The notes beneath the pieces were generated by a model. The model ran no database searches. It saw only the letters and a list, made by a program, of their open reading frames with translations, and was not told the DNA's origin. Shown piece by piece: positions 7,701-13,624 of a DNA stretch of 18,737 nucleotides. The DNA is from CAZIKB01 sp964539665 (GTDB taxonomy: Bacteria; Zhuqueibacterota; Zhuqueibacteria; Oceanimicrobiales; Oceanimicrobiaceae). The DNA is taken from positions 1-18,737 of the forward strand of contig CAZIKB010000126.1 of NCBI GenBank assembly GCA_964539665.1, given 5' to 3'. Position numbers and translations under genes: made by a program. The first letter of the stretch is position 1. Every line of letters begins with the position of its first letter.

Positions 7701-9219
7701 TCCATTTTGGTGAACCATGCAAGGCGCCATGATTGGCATTATCCGTACGGTCGTGGAAGATTTGGCCGGAACCTTCATCAAGTTCCAAGTAGCAGACCAA
7801 ATCGGGTTCATTTCCAATCAACCGACGATTCATATCTTCATTAATTTCACCTATTAAACGGGCACGGTTCCAGATTCGAACCTCATCAATTTGACCAGCA
7901 AAAAAATCCGACTCCTGTTCATCAGTTATTTTTCCAATGCAAAGAACACCTGATAGTGTTTCAGTAATTTCAGCCTTTGGTTTAAATTTAAATTCTATTT
8001 TCCCATCCAGGTAAACTCTTATGTCTGACCTGGTACCCACAATGGTTGCAAAGTGCCATTTTCCATCATCAACAGTTGTATTTCCCTTTTTCTGGTATCC
8101 GTTTATATTTACTCCTAATCGTCTATTTCTAATTTGCAGCGGATGGCAGTCATCGCTGCAGGAAAGGATGGTTGCTCTTCTGTCGGCAGTTTTGAACCAG
8201 ACAGACATGGTGAAATTGTTGCTTGACAGGTTGATTTCTTCATTTGTTTTTAAAAAATCATCTTCCCCGTTAAACTCAAGAGCAGACTCGGCAAAACCTT
8301 CCTTACTGATTTTTGGGATGAGCTCGCTATCACATTCCGGGCATTTTCCTGGTTCTGACTCAAAGACACTCGAATGCTCAGGCTTAGGACAGGTATAGAA
8401 TTGCGTACCTTTGATATTAAACAGACCGTCTTCAGAACGCTCGATGTTAAAGGAATCGATCATTTTGGTTTGGCTGTTGAAAGCAAAGAACTGCCAGCGT
8501 TCAATGTCTGGAATGCTTGTAGGGAGAACCAATACGGAGAACCGTCCTTCGTGCATATTGCGAATCATGCTCAATTCCCGGGTTGGCTCATAGAATGGAT
8601 TATTATCCATATCCTTCGTGCCCAGAGAGTCTTTTCGGCTCTGCGGTTTGTCTTTACTTCGGCTGCGCCGGTACCGTATTTCGAGTTTAGGATTCAATTC
8701 ATTTCCTACAAGAACAAAACGGTCCACGAGTAAAGTGCTGTCCACTATCGGGATATCAGTAAGGTTACCAGCTTCATTAATTGCATGAACCATACTATCA
8801 TGATCTGAGCTAATCGCCTGTCGGAAAACATAAACGTACTTGCCATCGGAAATAATCTGGAAGGGCGCATTTTCGGTCAGTCGTGCAGATGTGGATTTAA
8901 ACCTCTCTTCAGAGCTCCAATCTTTCACTTTCTTTTCTTTTGCCGTTTCTGTAACAGGAATGGCATACAAGCCAGCAATACGGAAACCGACCTGGGCTAT
9001 TTCAGCAGGAAAATTGAGATCGTTAGGCTTATCCAGCCAGCAATTCGCATCATGGGGATCAACGTCTTCCCCGCTCATATCCAAAACGGTATACTGGATA
9101 TGCCGTTCAGAATCCATAGCAAAGGCAATCACGGTACCGTTGTGACGTACCATTGCGGTGTGTTGAAATGTTTTACCTTCGGATTTCTGGGAGTACGATT
9201 TGATATAATTCTCTAACAT
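1747..9219 (-). CDS. Giant LamG-repeat protein with nested LamG domains and a glycine-zipper segment
   Basis: A 2490-residue protein of unknown function. There is no signal peptide or N-terminal membrane segment, so it is cytosolic or leaves by a non-Sec route. Order: beta-rich N-terminus (1-270); CxxC knuckle (274-303) like the heavy-metal-binding domain; LamG-1 (312-505); linker with a short coiled coil (614-650); a LamG block (857-1825); a mixed region (1826-2150); a Gly/Ala-rich hydrophobic segment (2158-2215); and a C-terminal region containing HRVTYVSRVLP (2402-2412). LamG signatures recur: ALxFxGxxDYVxC starts, WYHxA centres, and FxGxIDEVRIWN followed by MNRRL and GYWxFE ends. LamG domains usually bind sugars or surfaces. 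The hydrophobic hairpin followed by beta-rich sequence resembles the plan of pore-forming proteins, which is inference only. The start is secured by AGGAGG nine bases upstream. The gene ends in tandem TGA codons. Composition resembles the neighbours. Confidence 0.9.
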   Translation of the reverse strand: MLENYIKSYSQKSEGKTFQHTAMVRHNGTVIAFAMDSERHIQYTVLDMSGEDVDPHDANCWLDKPNDLNFPAEIAQVGFRIAGLYAIPVTETAKEKKVKDWSSEERFKSTSARLTENAPFQIISDGKYVYVFRQAISSDHDSMVHAINEAGNLTDIPIVDSTLLVDRFVLVGNELNPKLEIRYRRSRSKDKPQSRKDSLGTKDMDNNPFYEPTRELSMIRNMHEGRFSVLVLPTSIPDIERWQFFAFNSQTKMIDSFNIERSEDGLFNIKGTQFYTCPKPEHSSVFESEPGKCPECDSELIPKISKEGFAESALEFNGEDDFLKTNEEINLSSNNFTMSVWFKTADRRATILSCSDDCHPLQIRNRRLGVNINGYQKKGNTTVDDGKWHFATIVGTRSDIRVYLDGKIEFKFKPKAEITETLSGVLCIGKITDEQESDFFAGQIDEVRIWNRARLIGEINEDMNRRLIGNEPDLVCYLELDEGSGQIFHDRTDNANHGALHGSPKWIQSDAPVGDNPGVRRTSFKIHERTIESAPTALLYFQQENAAVGHEGEEKPVKSNARVMLAVATKITESARKEIAALDVGVSREGKLAQIPDNLILPTIIKTDTNGGSLNAILDQIRDLENQIQKQPDPQKQLQIENLREKVQNEVTLPMSLLHIDYFGLTVSGGLLTFAYTGASGPQLFDSANGKIGLYFQGEKKQFFVAYYDTKTQRARYELPTTDSEGKIVLIARYAGSEMEETIVMVEKYRSDDLCKVTFENEKMAIKETWKNVPREPEKFVRILNGTASTKKDDPFYYDYSNAYVNNPGMTLTRGSLLFTTVNNNARGKIKDTDVGTEYMTDKAQACSWVADSQGNALSFDGQDDFVGLVNTDAISNFAAKDDLTLEAWINPTTVEDVLPSALSFVGQKDYVDCGINLELSEDHTIEFWIKFYEKTSYWGQILAKHVIKSDESPASDRSPGIWTFHKNKCSLHWRYDSGNRGFNAIGPKGENSEFTLNQWYHVAGVKKVDKLTLYINGKNIGSTTVPVEIPIGEGHFYIGKSPNYNSFKGQIDDIRVWNCAREEEKIKEKMNRRLIAEDETNLVGYWHFENLNTIDHSGKGNDGTIHGQLQLAENPFDAYCKIITHNSTDSKYLMGLMKQKMDSALEFDGESVYVECEDDKSLRITEDLTLEAWIYVTENSLITTLISKQRGGEYGIFLVANKLWYAHDGVAIGQGFNYTFNHNKWYHIALVREHSPKTVRLFVDGAIVKNIDGTDNVLTYQNPPDTTAGKLKIGYEYWPAQKTNSRFEGKMDEVRIWKCVRSEDDIIENMNRRLNGDEGDLIGYWHFENLNAKDYSNNENDGRIHGTPENSPSPIFNNQYSFFAGIGATFYKTRDIIPFAEWQHIAAAYNQSYALEFKGDDYLDCGKDTTLDITGDLTIETFFQVNDSKKPQGLLMKGILGARDEKVPYALQIKDSKIEFAFVDEENKTIRFTTDEECLYEDNFHRVAVSREHRTLRYKVEQESYNTFKTIVIDDIDDTDEENKLKTVLEKIKSENNTYTVKDVFLNRLKEEFGEEEADIEIYEKYKKQILGHFSKSGTPFHQIRIFVDNRQQKIISNAPGRYAEDQKTYNYAGENAGSSDKELLIAKGQNYLEGLISEVRIWNAILSDDEKCRDINGDEKGLISWWRFEENVGNIAYDSKSENHGQIIGGAAWVENPDEKSSKIALYNNGILTDSEKMEKLSYGDLQMTFSGTAKEGSMTEHFNGILEEVRIWKTARTEEQIQDNLFRRLLGEREDLIAYYQFDAALDNELKDQSGRGNHLLLGGSDETTSPLCPTWVISDAPVGYEIPQCRSALAGVKTVFHDIIECRPGIQEYGDFQYDIDGNMLGVMKRCYSFTKDGNWLLVTGFKIGNLIMEWIGQAQFAPQLIGYIEGAPPVPGENLTDEQSDYDSCSSVEFVDAETTTNVYSLSKEQGFDIATEFKAGLGAKSSEEVGSLFFSTKIADLTIRGGLKSTFEMSNGWLNEASASYGKTVSKNSKLDLSGFWDRINKRYIPRNIGFALVRSDTADVFAVRLAHNNVLVCFKMLPNPDIPKDWNIITFPINPRYVKQGTLDGKLGFTADNQVNCDPDYPNAAEYGEYSYFKPKEAYALKNKIERQEDRLKNIYYEFDTQRVLKGFGIGAGAGAGAAIGLGLGAILTLPIGAIGAPLGAIIGMGTATLGATIGASIAANTGKIVSLFKRNIVNTYVWTAEGGFFAEKNEIMETKNEVTGGAFSLKTMIGGYFEWDVTFGKFNTQLELSAMAGYHLNTTTTKAEEAQNSFSLDVSLDVERDIQKRDTRGKLIIKKGKTKNIPGKVDAYRFMSFYLQPSLEHFEEFRYKVVDPKWLEESNEPNANAIREAINAQQKATKDSEKSIPWRILHRVTYVSRVLPDYKPDTIESVEKKMAAANISSNWELIKMLEPYVRDKTDDYVTFTDAVRDAVENYLPELIPAKEDIVQYMCLYYQVFEE
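2575..2748 (-). other. Glycine-zipper hydrophobic segment of the giant protein (residues 2158-2215)
   Basis: About 55 residues almost free of charge, with Gly/Ala repeated every few positions (GIGAGAGAGAAIGLGLGAIL, then a second stretch after a Pro-containing turn), ending before KIVSLFKR. This fits a two-helix membrane hairpin of glycine-zipper type. It is the only convincing membrane-insertion segment in the protein, and a charged, helical stretch (about 2128-2150) precedes it. Confidence 0.7.
3745..6651 (-). other. Nested LamG block (residues 857-1825 of the giant protein)
   Basis: Four LamG C-terminal halves but an apparently broken set of N-terminal halves are explained if one host LamG is split into pieces a (857-899), b (1118-1141), c (1358-1393) and d (1704-1825). 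Joined, these total about 225 residues, a normal LamG length, in the right strand order. Three complete LamG domains occupy the breaks: 901-1117, 1143-1357 and 1394-1703. The third carries a further 85-residue charged insert (about 1497-1581) between its strands ending SREHR and starting IRIFVD. This is read from motif order, not from a structure. Confidence 0.65.
8311..8400 (-). other. Metal-binding-like knuckle in the giant protein (residues 274-303)
   Basis: FYTCPKPEH (274-282) and PGKCPECDSELIP (290-302) match the shape of the heavy-metal-binding domain found in copper and zinc transport proteins (YxCPMHP, about 10 residues, then PGxCPxCGMxL). Cys277, Cys293, Cys296 and His282 could bind metal. 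The usual Met-His pair and the GM after the second CxxC are changed, so binding may be lost or altered. Confidence 0.6.
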
Positions 9220-9234
9220 GGGAGCCTCCCTCCT
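9220..9234 (-). promoter_or_regulatory. Strong ribosome binding site of the giant gene, next to a small palindrome
   Basis: AGGAGG (9229-9234) precedes the ATG by nine bases and settles the start. The spacer is an 11-base palindrome with arms GGGAG and CTCCC (9220-9230) that overlaps the last bases of the Shine-Dalgarno sequence, so it could modulate initiation. The rest of 9235-9495 shows no gene and no convincing promoter. Confidence 0.75.
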
Positions 9235-9495
9235 ATTGTTAAAGGTTATAAAAATTGCATTTACCAGACAACTTCGTTACACTTTAAAACAAAGTCATGG
9301 CAAATAACATTATTTACATACTTGATTGAGATGCTTACCCAGTATTTGTTATCTCAGAATTTTATGCAATATACCCAGTTGGATTTGTAACATTCAGTTC
9401 TGTTATAATATGACTTCCTTGTTAACGTTTAAAGTAGAAGCCAGTTTTAGATAAAGCTGTTACATATTCTTTACCTGAAATTTTGGGGAGTTTAC

Positions 9496-9694
9496 TCATA
9501 CAGCAACTACTAAAGTTTCAAAATTTTCTTTGGGTACATCTACACCATCTTCTTCGAGAGCGGCGATATAGCCTTGAATTGCTTCTTTTAATAGCAGCTT
9601 CTTTTGTTTCTCCCTGGCTAATACAACCTGGGAGGCTTGGACATTCAACAATCCAATAATTATCCTCACCAGGATATATAATAACTTCTCTCAT
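9496..9694 (-). pseudogene. hicB: Frameshifted orphan HicB-family antitoxin
   Basis: The N-terminal part reads MREVIIYPGEDNYWIVEC, then PSLPGCISQGET: the partial-RNase-H-like HicB fold. After ATTAAAA the reading frame breaks, and the rest of a HicB continues in the next frame (EAIQGYIAALEEDGV, then VPKENFETLVVAV, stop at 9496-9498). Removing one A from the AAAA run restores a single frame of about 65 residues, normal for HicB though about three residues short in the linker. I chose the ATG at 9694, with GAGG eight bases upstream, over a TTG at 9718. HicB normally neutralises a HicA mRNA interferase, but no HicA-like reading frame lies on either side. A relic is most likely; a sequencing error in the A-run is the main alternative. 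Confidence 0.8.
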
Positions 9695-9858
9695 ATTTTT
9701 ATCCTCAATTGAAAGCAATAGTTTATCTATTTAATTATTGCTCTATTATGATTAATTTTACAAATAAATGAATAAGTATTTTACCATAACAAAGAATATC
9801 TGGTTTTTTGAATATGAAATCAATTTAATAAACAAATTATTGTTTATCAAATAAAAAT

Positions 9859-9927
9859 TGGCCTGAATCAATTCGAGCAGGTAATTATCACAAACATCAG
9901 TAAACATGGCTTAATCATCTTTATCCT
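9859..9927 (-). pseudogene. Eroded fragment of the 3' end of a second giant LamG gene
   Basis: The stretch matches the giant gene's own 3' end (about 1799-1885) in the same orientation: 27 of 29 bases are identical from TTGGCC to GGTAATT, then colinear weaker similarity with 12-base and 3-base gaps. Translated on the minus strand it gives FTD, DNYLLELIQA where the intact protein has FTDAV, ENYLPELIPA, with an in-frame stop upstream. It is the scar of a tandem paralogue lost between nuoI and hicB. The flanking bases 9719-9858 are very AT-rich and hold nothing else I can support. Confidence 0.75.
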
Positions 9928-9959
9928 GCTGCTTAAATATAAATTTCAATTTGCAGGAT
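9923..9959 (-). terminator. Weak stem-loop at the end of nuoI
   Basis: ATCCTGC (9923-9929) and GCAGGAT (9953-9959) form a 7-bp stem with a 23-nt loop, starting in the nuoI stop codon. There is no T-tract, so it is only a tentative end of the nuo transcript. Confidence 0.25.
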
Positions 9960-10522
9960 TAAATAACAACATTCCCCTCTTTATCAAACTTCACATAACG
10001 TTCAGGATTTGGTTCTAAATTAAGCATAGTTTCCATATTCAAAAGCATGTCAATTCTTGAAGTATTAGAAATTTCAACAATACCGGTATCCATTCGAATG
10101 GCGTCTTCCGGGCAGGCTTCCACACAATATCCACAAAAAATGCATAGTCCTAAATCTATATCAAAACTCTTTGGCATTTTCTCAATCTGCGGTTCTGCTA
10201 ATTTTTCTTCAGCAATGATGTAAATGCAGGCTGCCGGACAAACCGTTTCGCACAACATACAAGCGACACAACGTGGCGAGCCATCTTCTCGTTTAGTAAG
10301 TCTGTGTTTGGTTCTAAGCCGTGGAAAAATTGGCCGAAAAACCTCTGGATATTGAAATGTGACTGAACCTGGCCACCTTAATTTTATACCGACAAGACGT
10401 AGAGTGTGGGAAGTCATATTTCGAAAGAAATGTTTAGAAGTCAGCCAGAGACTGGCTGTGACTCCTGGCAAGTAGGTTTTTTCCCAAAAAGTTAAAGGTT
10501 TATATTTATCGTGAACGTTCAT
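9959..10522 (-). CDS. nuoI: NADH-quinone oxidoreductase subunit I
   Basis: Peripheral-arm ferredoxin subunit of complex I, which passes electrons through clusters N6a and N6b towards NuoB. It has 187 residues, with two CxxCxxCxxxCP motifs: Cys85/88/91/95 and Cys127/130/133/137, each set supplying ligands for the two 4Fe-4S clusters. The N-terminal helix region (about 20-60) contacts the membrane subunits. It is separated from nuoH by 117 bp that contain a 106-bp inverted repeat. The left arm of that repeat carries AAGAAGG 17 bases before the start, too far for an ordinary ribosome site, and no better one is seen. It is the last nuo gene here: nuoJ does not follow. Confidence 0.97.
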   Translation of the reverse strand: MNVHDKYKPLTFWEKTYLPGVTASLWLTSKHFFRNMTSHTLRLVGIKLRWPGSVTFQYPEVFRPIFPRLRTKHRLTKREDGSPRCVACMLCETVCPAACIYIIAEEKLAEPQIEKMPKSFDIDLGLCIFCGYCVEACPEDAIRMDTGIVEISNTSRIDMLLNMETMLNLEPNPERYVKFDKEGNVVI

Positions 10523-10530
10523 ATTCTAAT

Positions 10531-10636
10531 AAAAGCTGACCTTCTTACAATCGTTATTAATTATATTTTTGCTTAGATCTATTTTCAGCTTATTAAAAAT
10601 CATCAAGCTTTTCTATCAAAAAGAAGGTCAGCTTTT
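10531..10636. repeat. 106-bp element with perfect 16-bp terminal inverted repeats between nuoH and nuoI
   Basis: AAAAGCTGACCTTCTT at 10531-10546 is exactly complementary to 10621-10636. The 74-bp interior is AT-rich and non-coding. The element starts three bases after the nuoH stop and ends eight bases before the nuoI start. No clear target-site duplication is seen. In mRNA the arms could pair and enclose the region ahead of nuoI. A MITE-like insertion or a folded intercistronic element are both possible. Confidence 0.8.
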
Positions 10637-10639
10637 TGA

Positions 10640-11701
10640 TTAAATCAATATAATTACCAATCCTGTGATTAATATATTGGCTAACGATATGGGCAATATA
10701 ATTTTCCACCCCAATCGCATCACCTGATCATATCTAAATCTTGGTAAAGTCCAGCGAATGGTCATTTGCAGCCAAAGGAAAAACAGAACCTTAAGTATAA
10801 AACCACCAACCTGTAACAGCGCCACAGCCCAGTTTTCTAATGCCCATTCCCAGCCCCAGGGGAATATAAATCCATTGGCCGTTAAAAATGGCACCTGCCA
10901 GCCTCCAAAGAACAGGGTAACGGTTATGGCTGATATCATAACTGTTTCAATAAAATCTGTCAGGTAATACATGCCAAATCCCATACCGCTGTATTCCAGG
11001 AAATAGCCGATGATTTCTGACTCTCCTTCAGGCGGATCAAAGGGTACCCGCTTGGTTTCAGCAATACCAACCGTTAGAAACAATAAAAAACCAAGGGGCT
11101 GCAAAAACACTCCCCAATAATGCTGTCCCTGCCATCTGACAATTTCCTGCAAATCTACGGTCTCATAAATCATTAAAGAACCAATTATGGTCACCCCTAA
11201 TGCAACCTCATAAGAAATCATTTGCGCCGCAGCCCTCAGTCCGCCAAGCAGTGCAAAATTGTTTCTCGACGCCCAGGCGCCTAAAACCACGCCATAAACG
11301 GCTAATCCAGCGACAGCAAATAAATACAAAACTCCGACATTCAAAGGCGCTAATTGTAAATTGATAACTTTTTCACCAATGTATAAAACATCTCCAAATG
11401 GGATTACGGCAAAGCCAACCAAAGCAAAAAAAACCGAAATAGTCGGAGCGATGGTAAACAGGAACTTTTCAGCATTGGCCGGACGGAAGCTCTCTTTGGT
11501 TAACATTTTTATAGCATCGGCCAGGGGCTGGAACAGGCCAATTATTCTCAGTCCCAGAATGGAAGCCCGGTTGGCGCCAATCCTGTCCTGCATAACCGCG
11601 CTTTGTTTTCGTTCAACCCAGGTCAGGATGCCGCCTAAACTGAGAGCGAATATCAGAACAAATCCTAATTTGGCAAGCGTGATTCCTATGTCATCTGCCA
11701 T
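10640..11701 (-). CDS. nuoH: NADH-quinone oxidoreductase subunit H
   Basis: Membrane subunit (353 residues, about eight helices) that anchors the hydrophilic arm and forms much of the quinone-entry chamber. The family loop ERKxxAxxQDRIGANRA is at 30-46, followed by LGLxQPLADAIKMLTKE (54-70). The charged quinone-channel segment PFDPPEGESEIIGYFLEYSG is at 220-239, with Glu225, Glu227, Glu229 and Glu236. Its ATG follows the nuoG stop with no intervening base, which implies coupled translation. GGAGG lies 14 bases upstream, somewhat far. A full-length, intact family member. Confidence 0.98.
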   Translation of the reverse strand: MADDIGITLAKLGFVLIFALSLGGILTWVERKQSAVMQDRIGANRASILGLRIIGLFQPLADAIKMLTKESFRPANAEKFLFTIAPTISVFFALVGFAVIPFGDVLYIGEKVINLQLAPLNVGVLYLFAVAGLAVYGVVLGAWASRNNFALLGGLRAAAQMISYEVALGVTIIGSLMIYETVDLQEIVRWQGQHYWGVFLQPLGFLLFLTVGIAETKRVPFDPPEGESEIIGYFLEYSGMGFGMYYLTDFIETVMISAITVTLFFGGWQVPFLTANGFIFPWGWEWALENWAVALLQVGGFILKVLFFLWLQMTIRWTLPRFRYDQVMRLGWKIILPISLANILITGLVIILI

Positions 11702-13357
11702 TTATGCTACTTTGGCCTCCAATTCTTTATCAGACGCTTTTTCTTTTCCATTAAGAAGAGCTCCTTGCTCGCTTATTTTTTTGTAGGTCAATTCTTTAAA
11801 AGCTTCGACTTTTTCTGACAGGGCATTAAAAACATCCTCAGCGTCAAAATATGGCATGGATTTACCCATTTTTTTAGCAAGATTTCTAATAATCATCCAG
11901 TCTGGTTTGGATTCTCCAATTGGTTCAACTGCTTTGTGAATTCTTTGCACTCTTCTGGTGTAATTCGTGAAGGTGCCGTCGGTCTCCACAAACGAAGCGC
12001 CCGGTAAAACATAGTGCGATAATAGCGAGGTTGAATTCTCGTTGGTTCCCTGAAATATAATCAGAGCCAGGTTTTCCAGAGCCTCATTAATTTCTGCTGC
12101 GGAGAATCCTTTTTCCAAATCATGGTGGCAAATGTACAAAGCCTCCATTTTTTTCTCTTTTGCTGATTTGAGCATGTTCGTGACAGAAAGCCCCGAGCCA
12201 ACCAAAGACTGCTTAATTTCTCTTGCTCCTGTGGAATTTGGATTTTTATCAGCCTTAATTAAAAAATTATCCTGGTGACCTTTTTTAAGCGGTGGGAAAT
12301 CAAAAGCAATATTTTTGCAATTTAGCAGCTTACTGAAAAATCGAACAGCCGCATAGAGGGCCTCATTTGTCATCTGAGGAGATAATATCACACCACAAGA
12401 ATCAATACCGTGTGCTGCAATTTTTTCACTGATTTTTTGCGCTATTTCTGTTAGAGCATCCTCCCACGTTTGTTCATGCCACGAGCCATTTTCTTTTTTC
12501 TGTGGATACAAAATTCGCGAGGGAGCGTCCACATCTGTAAAGCCGTACCGGCCCTCATCGCACATCCACCATTGATTGACGTCTTCATTGTATCGTGGTT
12601 TTAATCGTGATATTCGGACTCCTTCAGCTTTATAGGGACGCTTGTCATTATGATGCAGAAAGATGTTACAGCCAGTACTGCAACCAAGACAAATGGAATT
12701 TGTTTCATTCAAATACCAGACCCGGGTTTTAAACCGAAAATTTCGATCGGTTAAGGCTCCAACTGGACAGATATCTATTGTATTTGCAGAGTATTTATTA
12801 TCCAATTCCTGGCCACGGTACGGTAACAATTCTGCGTGGTCTCCCCTGTTGAATATTCCCAATTCATGCGTTTTGCTGATTTCATCACAAAATCGAACAC
12901 ATCGGGTGCATAAAATACAGCGCTCTGAATCAAGCATCACGTGCGGACCAATGGGCACGGCTTTATGTTTTTTAACCTTATTTTCAACCATTTTGCTCTC
13001 GTACTGCCCATGCTGCATATAATAATTCTGCAGCCCGCACTCCCCTGCCTGGTCACAAACCGGGCAATCCAACGGATGATTTATCAGAAGAAATTCTAAC
13101 ACAGCCTTACGAGCCTGCAACACTTTTTGGTTGTTTGTATGCACCACCATCCCGTCTGTAACTGGAGTATAGCAGGCCACCTGCAGCTTTGGCATTCTTT
13201 CGATTTCAACCAGACAAATGCGGCAGACACCGACATTACTCAGGCCCGGATGATAGCAGTAGCGTGGAATCTCAATACCAAGCTTTTCCGCAGCTTGAAT
13301 GACCGTGGTTCCTTTTTCTACTTCGATTTCAGTTCTGTCTACTGTTATTTTAGGCAT
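11702..13357 (-). CDS. nuoG: NADH-quinone oxidoreductase subunit G
   Basis: Iron-sulfur subunit of the NADH module. The 2Fe-2S cluster N1b is bound by Cys34/45/48/62. His94-Cys98-Cys101-Cys107 gives the His-ligated 4Fe-4S cluster. Cys147/150/153 and Cys197 form the next cluster. Cys223/226/230/266 would hold the extra cluster N7, which is found only in some bacteria. The rest (about 275-520) is a reduced molybdopterin-oxidoreductase-like domain with no sign of cofactor binding. At 551 residues it is much shorter than the E. coli protein (about 900), a length seen in several other phyla. A 267-bp non-coding gap with repeats separates it from nuoF, so it may need its own promoter or readthrough. 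Confidence 0.97.
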   Translation of the reverse strand: MPKITVDRTEIEVEKGTTVIQAAEKLGIEIPRYCYHPGLSNVGVCRICLVEIERMPKLQVACYTPVTDGMVVHTNNQKVLQARKAVLEFLLINHPLDCPVCDQAGECGLQNYYMQHGQYESKMVENKVKKHKAVPIGPHVMLDSERCILCTRCVRFCDEISKTHELGIFNRGDHAELLPYRGQELDNKYSANTIDICPVGALTDRNFRFKTRVWYLNETNSICLGCSTGCNIFLHHNDKRPYKAEGVRISRLKPRYNEDVNQWWMCDEGRYGFTDVDAPSRILYPQKKENGSWHEQTWEDALTEIAQKISEKIAAHGIDSCGVILSPQMTNEALYAAVRFFSKLLNCKNIAFDFPPLKKGHQDNFLIKADKNPNSTGAREIKQSLVGSGLSVTNMLKSAKEKKMEALYICHHDLEKGFSAAEINEALENLALIIFQGTNENSTSLLSHYVLPGASFVETDGTFTNYTRRVQRIHKAVEPIGESKPDWMIIRNLAKKMGKSMPYFDAEDVFNALSEKVEAFKELTYKKISEQGALLNGKEKASDKELEAKVA

Positions 13358-13410
13358 ACCACTATTTTTTTAGAATGCAGTTTTTTAAACAACTTATTAC
13401 TACGAATTTT

Positions 13411-13611
13411 CACCGAATAACACAGAAGGTTACTTACACAGTGATTGAACGCAAACAGACTTGACGTGTCATTCCCGCATATTTTTAGCGGGAATCCAAG
13501 CTCCCTGCACATTGATTCCCGATTTAAAGATTTCGGGAACGACATAATTTTTTGAGTTTTTGGTCAATCACCATATATCTATTTCCGTGCATTTCAGTGT
13601 AGTTCCGTGGT
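13411..13611. repeat. Inverted arrays of 10-bp CACNGAA units flanking the nuoF-nuoG palindrome
   Basis: The plus strand at 13411-13427 reads CACCGAATAA then CACAGAA. The minus strand of 13582-13611 reads CACGGAA, CACTGAA, CACGGAA at a 10-base period. The two arrays face each other across the MITE-like element, so most of this gap is one large imperfect palindrome. Similar short degenerate repeats are common between genes of environmental bacteria. Confidence 0.5.
13467..13544. repeat. 78-bp MITE-like palindromic element between nuoF and nuoG
   Basis: The ends TGTCATTCCCG (13467-13477) and CGGGAACGACA (13534-13544) are inverted with one mismatch. Inside, two hairpins occur: ATTCCCGC/GCGGGAAT around 13471-13495 (perfect 8 bp) and TTCCCGA/TCGGGAA around 13517-13539. 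This matches the style of dispersed GTCATTCCCGC repeats known from many genomes. No protein is encoded; a short open frame across it is a by-product. Confidence 0.75.
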
Positions 13612-13624
13612 AAATTGTTCTGTT

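Noticed and set aside
9760..9909. A minus-strand frame of about 50 codons starting at an ATG inside the giant-gene relic
   Set aside because: It begins as relic sequence and continues into AT-rich spacer with low-complexity residues; no ribosome site.
9220..9958. Search for a HicA toxin or nuoJ
   Set aside because: No frame with the HicA layout or with the membrane helices of NuoJ is present in either strand of the gap.
11361..11786. A 141-residue plus-strand open frame
   Set aside because: It is antisense to nuoH and the end of nuoG, both of which are certain.
13345..13545. A 66-residue open frame on the minus strand between nuoF and nuoG
   Set aside because: It runs across the MITE-like palindrome and into nuoG, and its sequence is explained by the repeat; no ribosome site or family resemblance.
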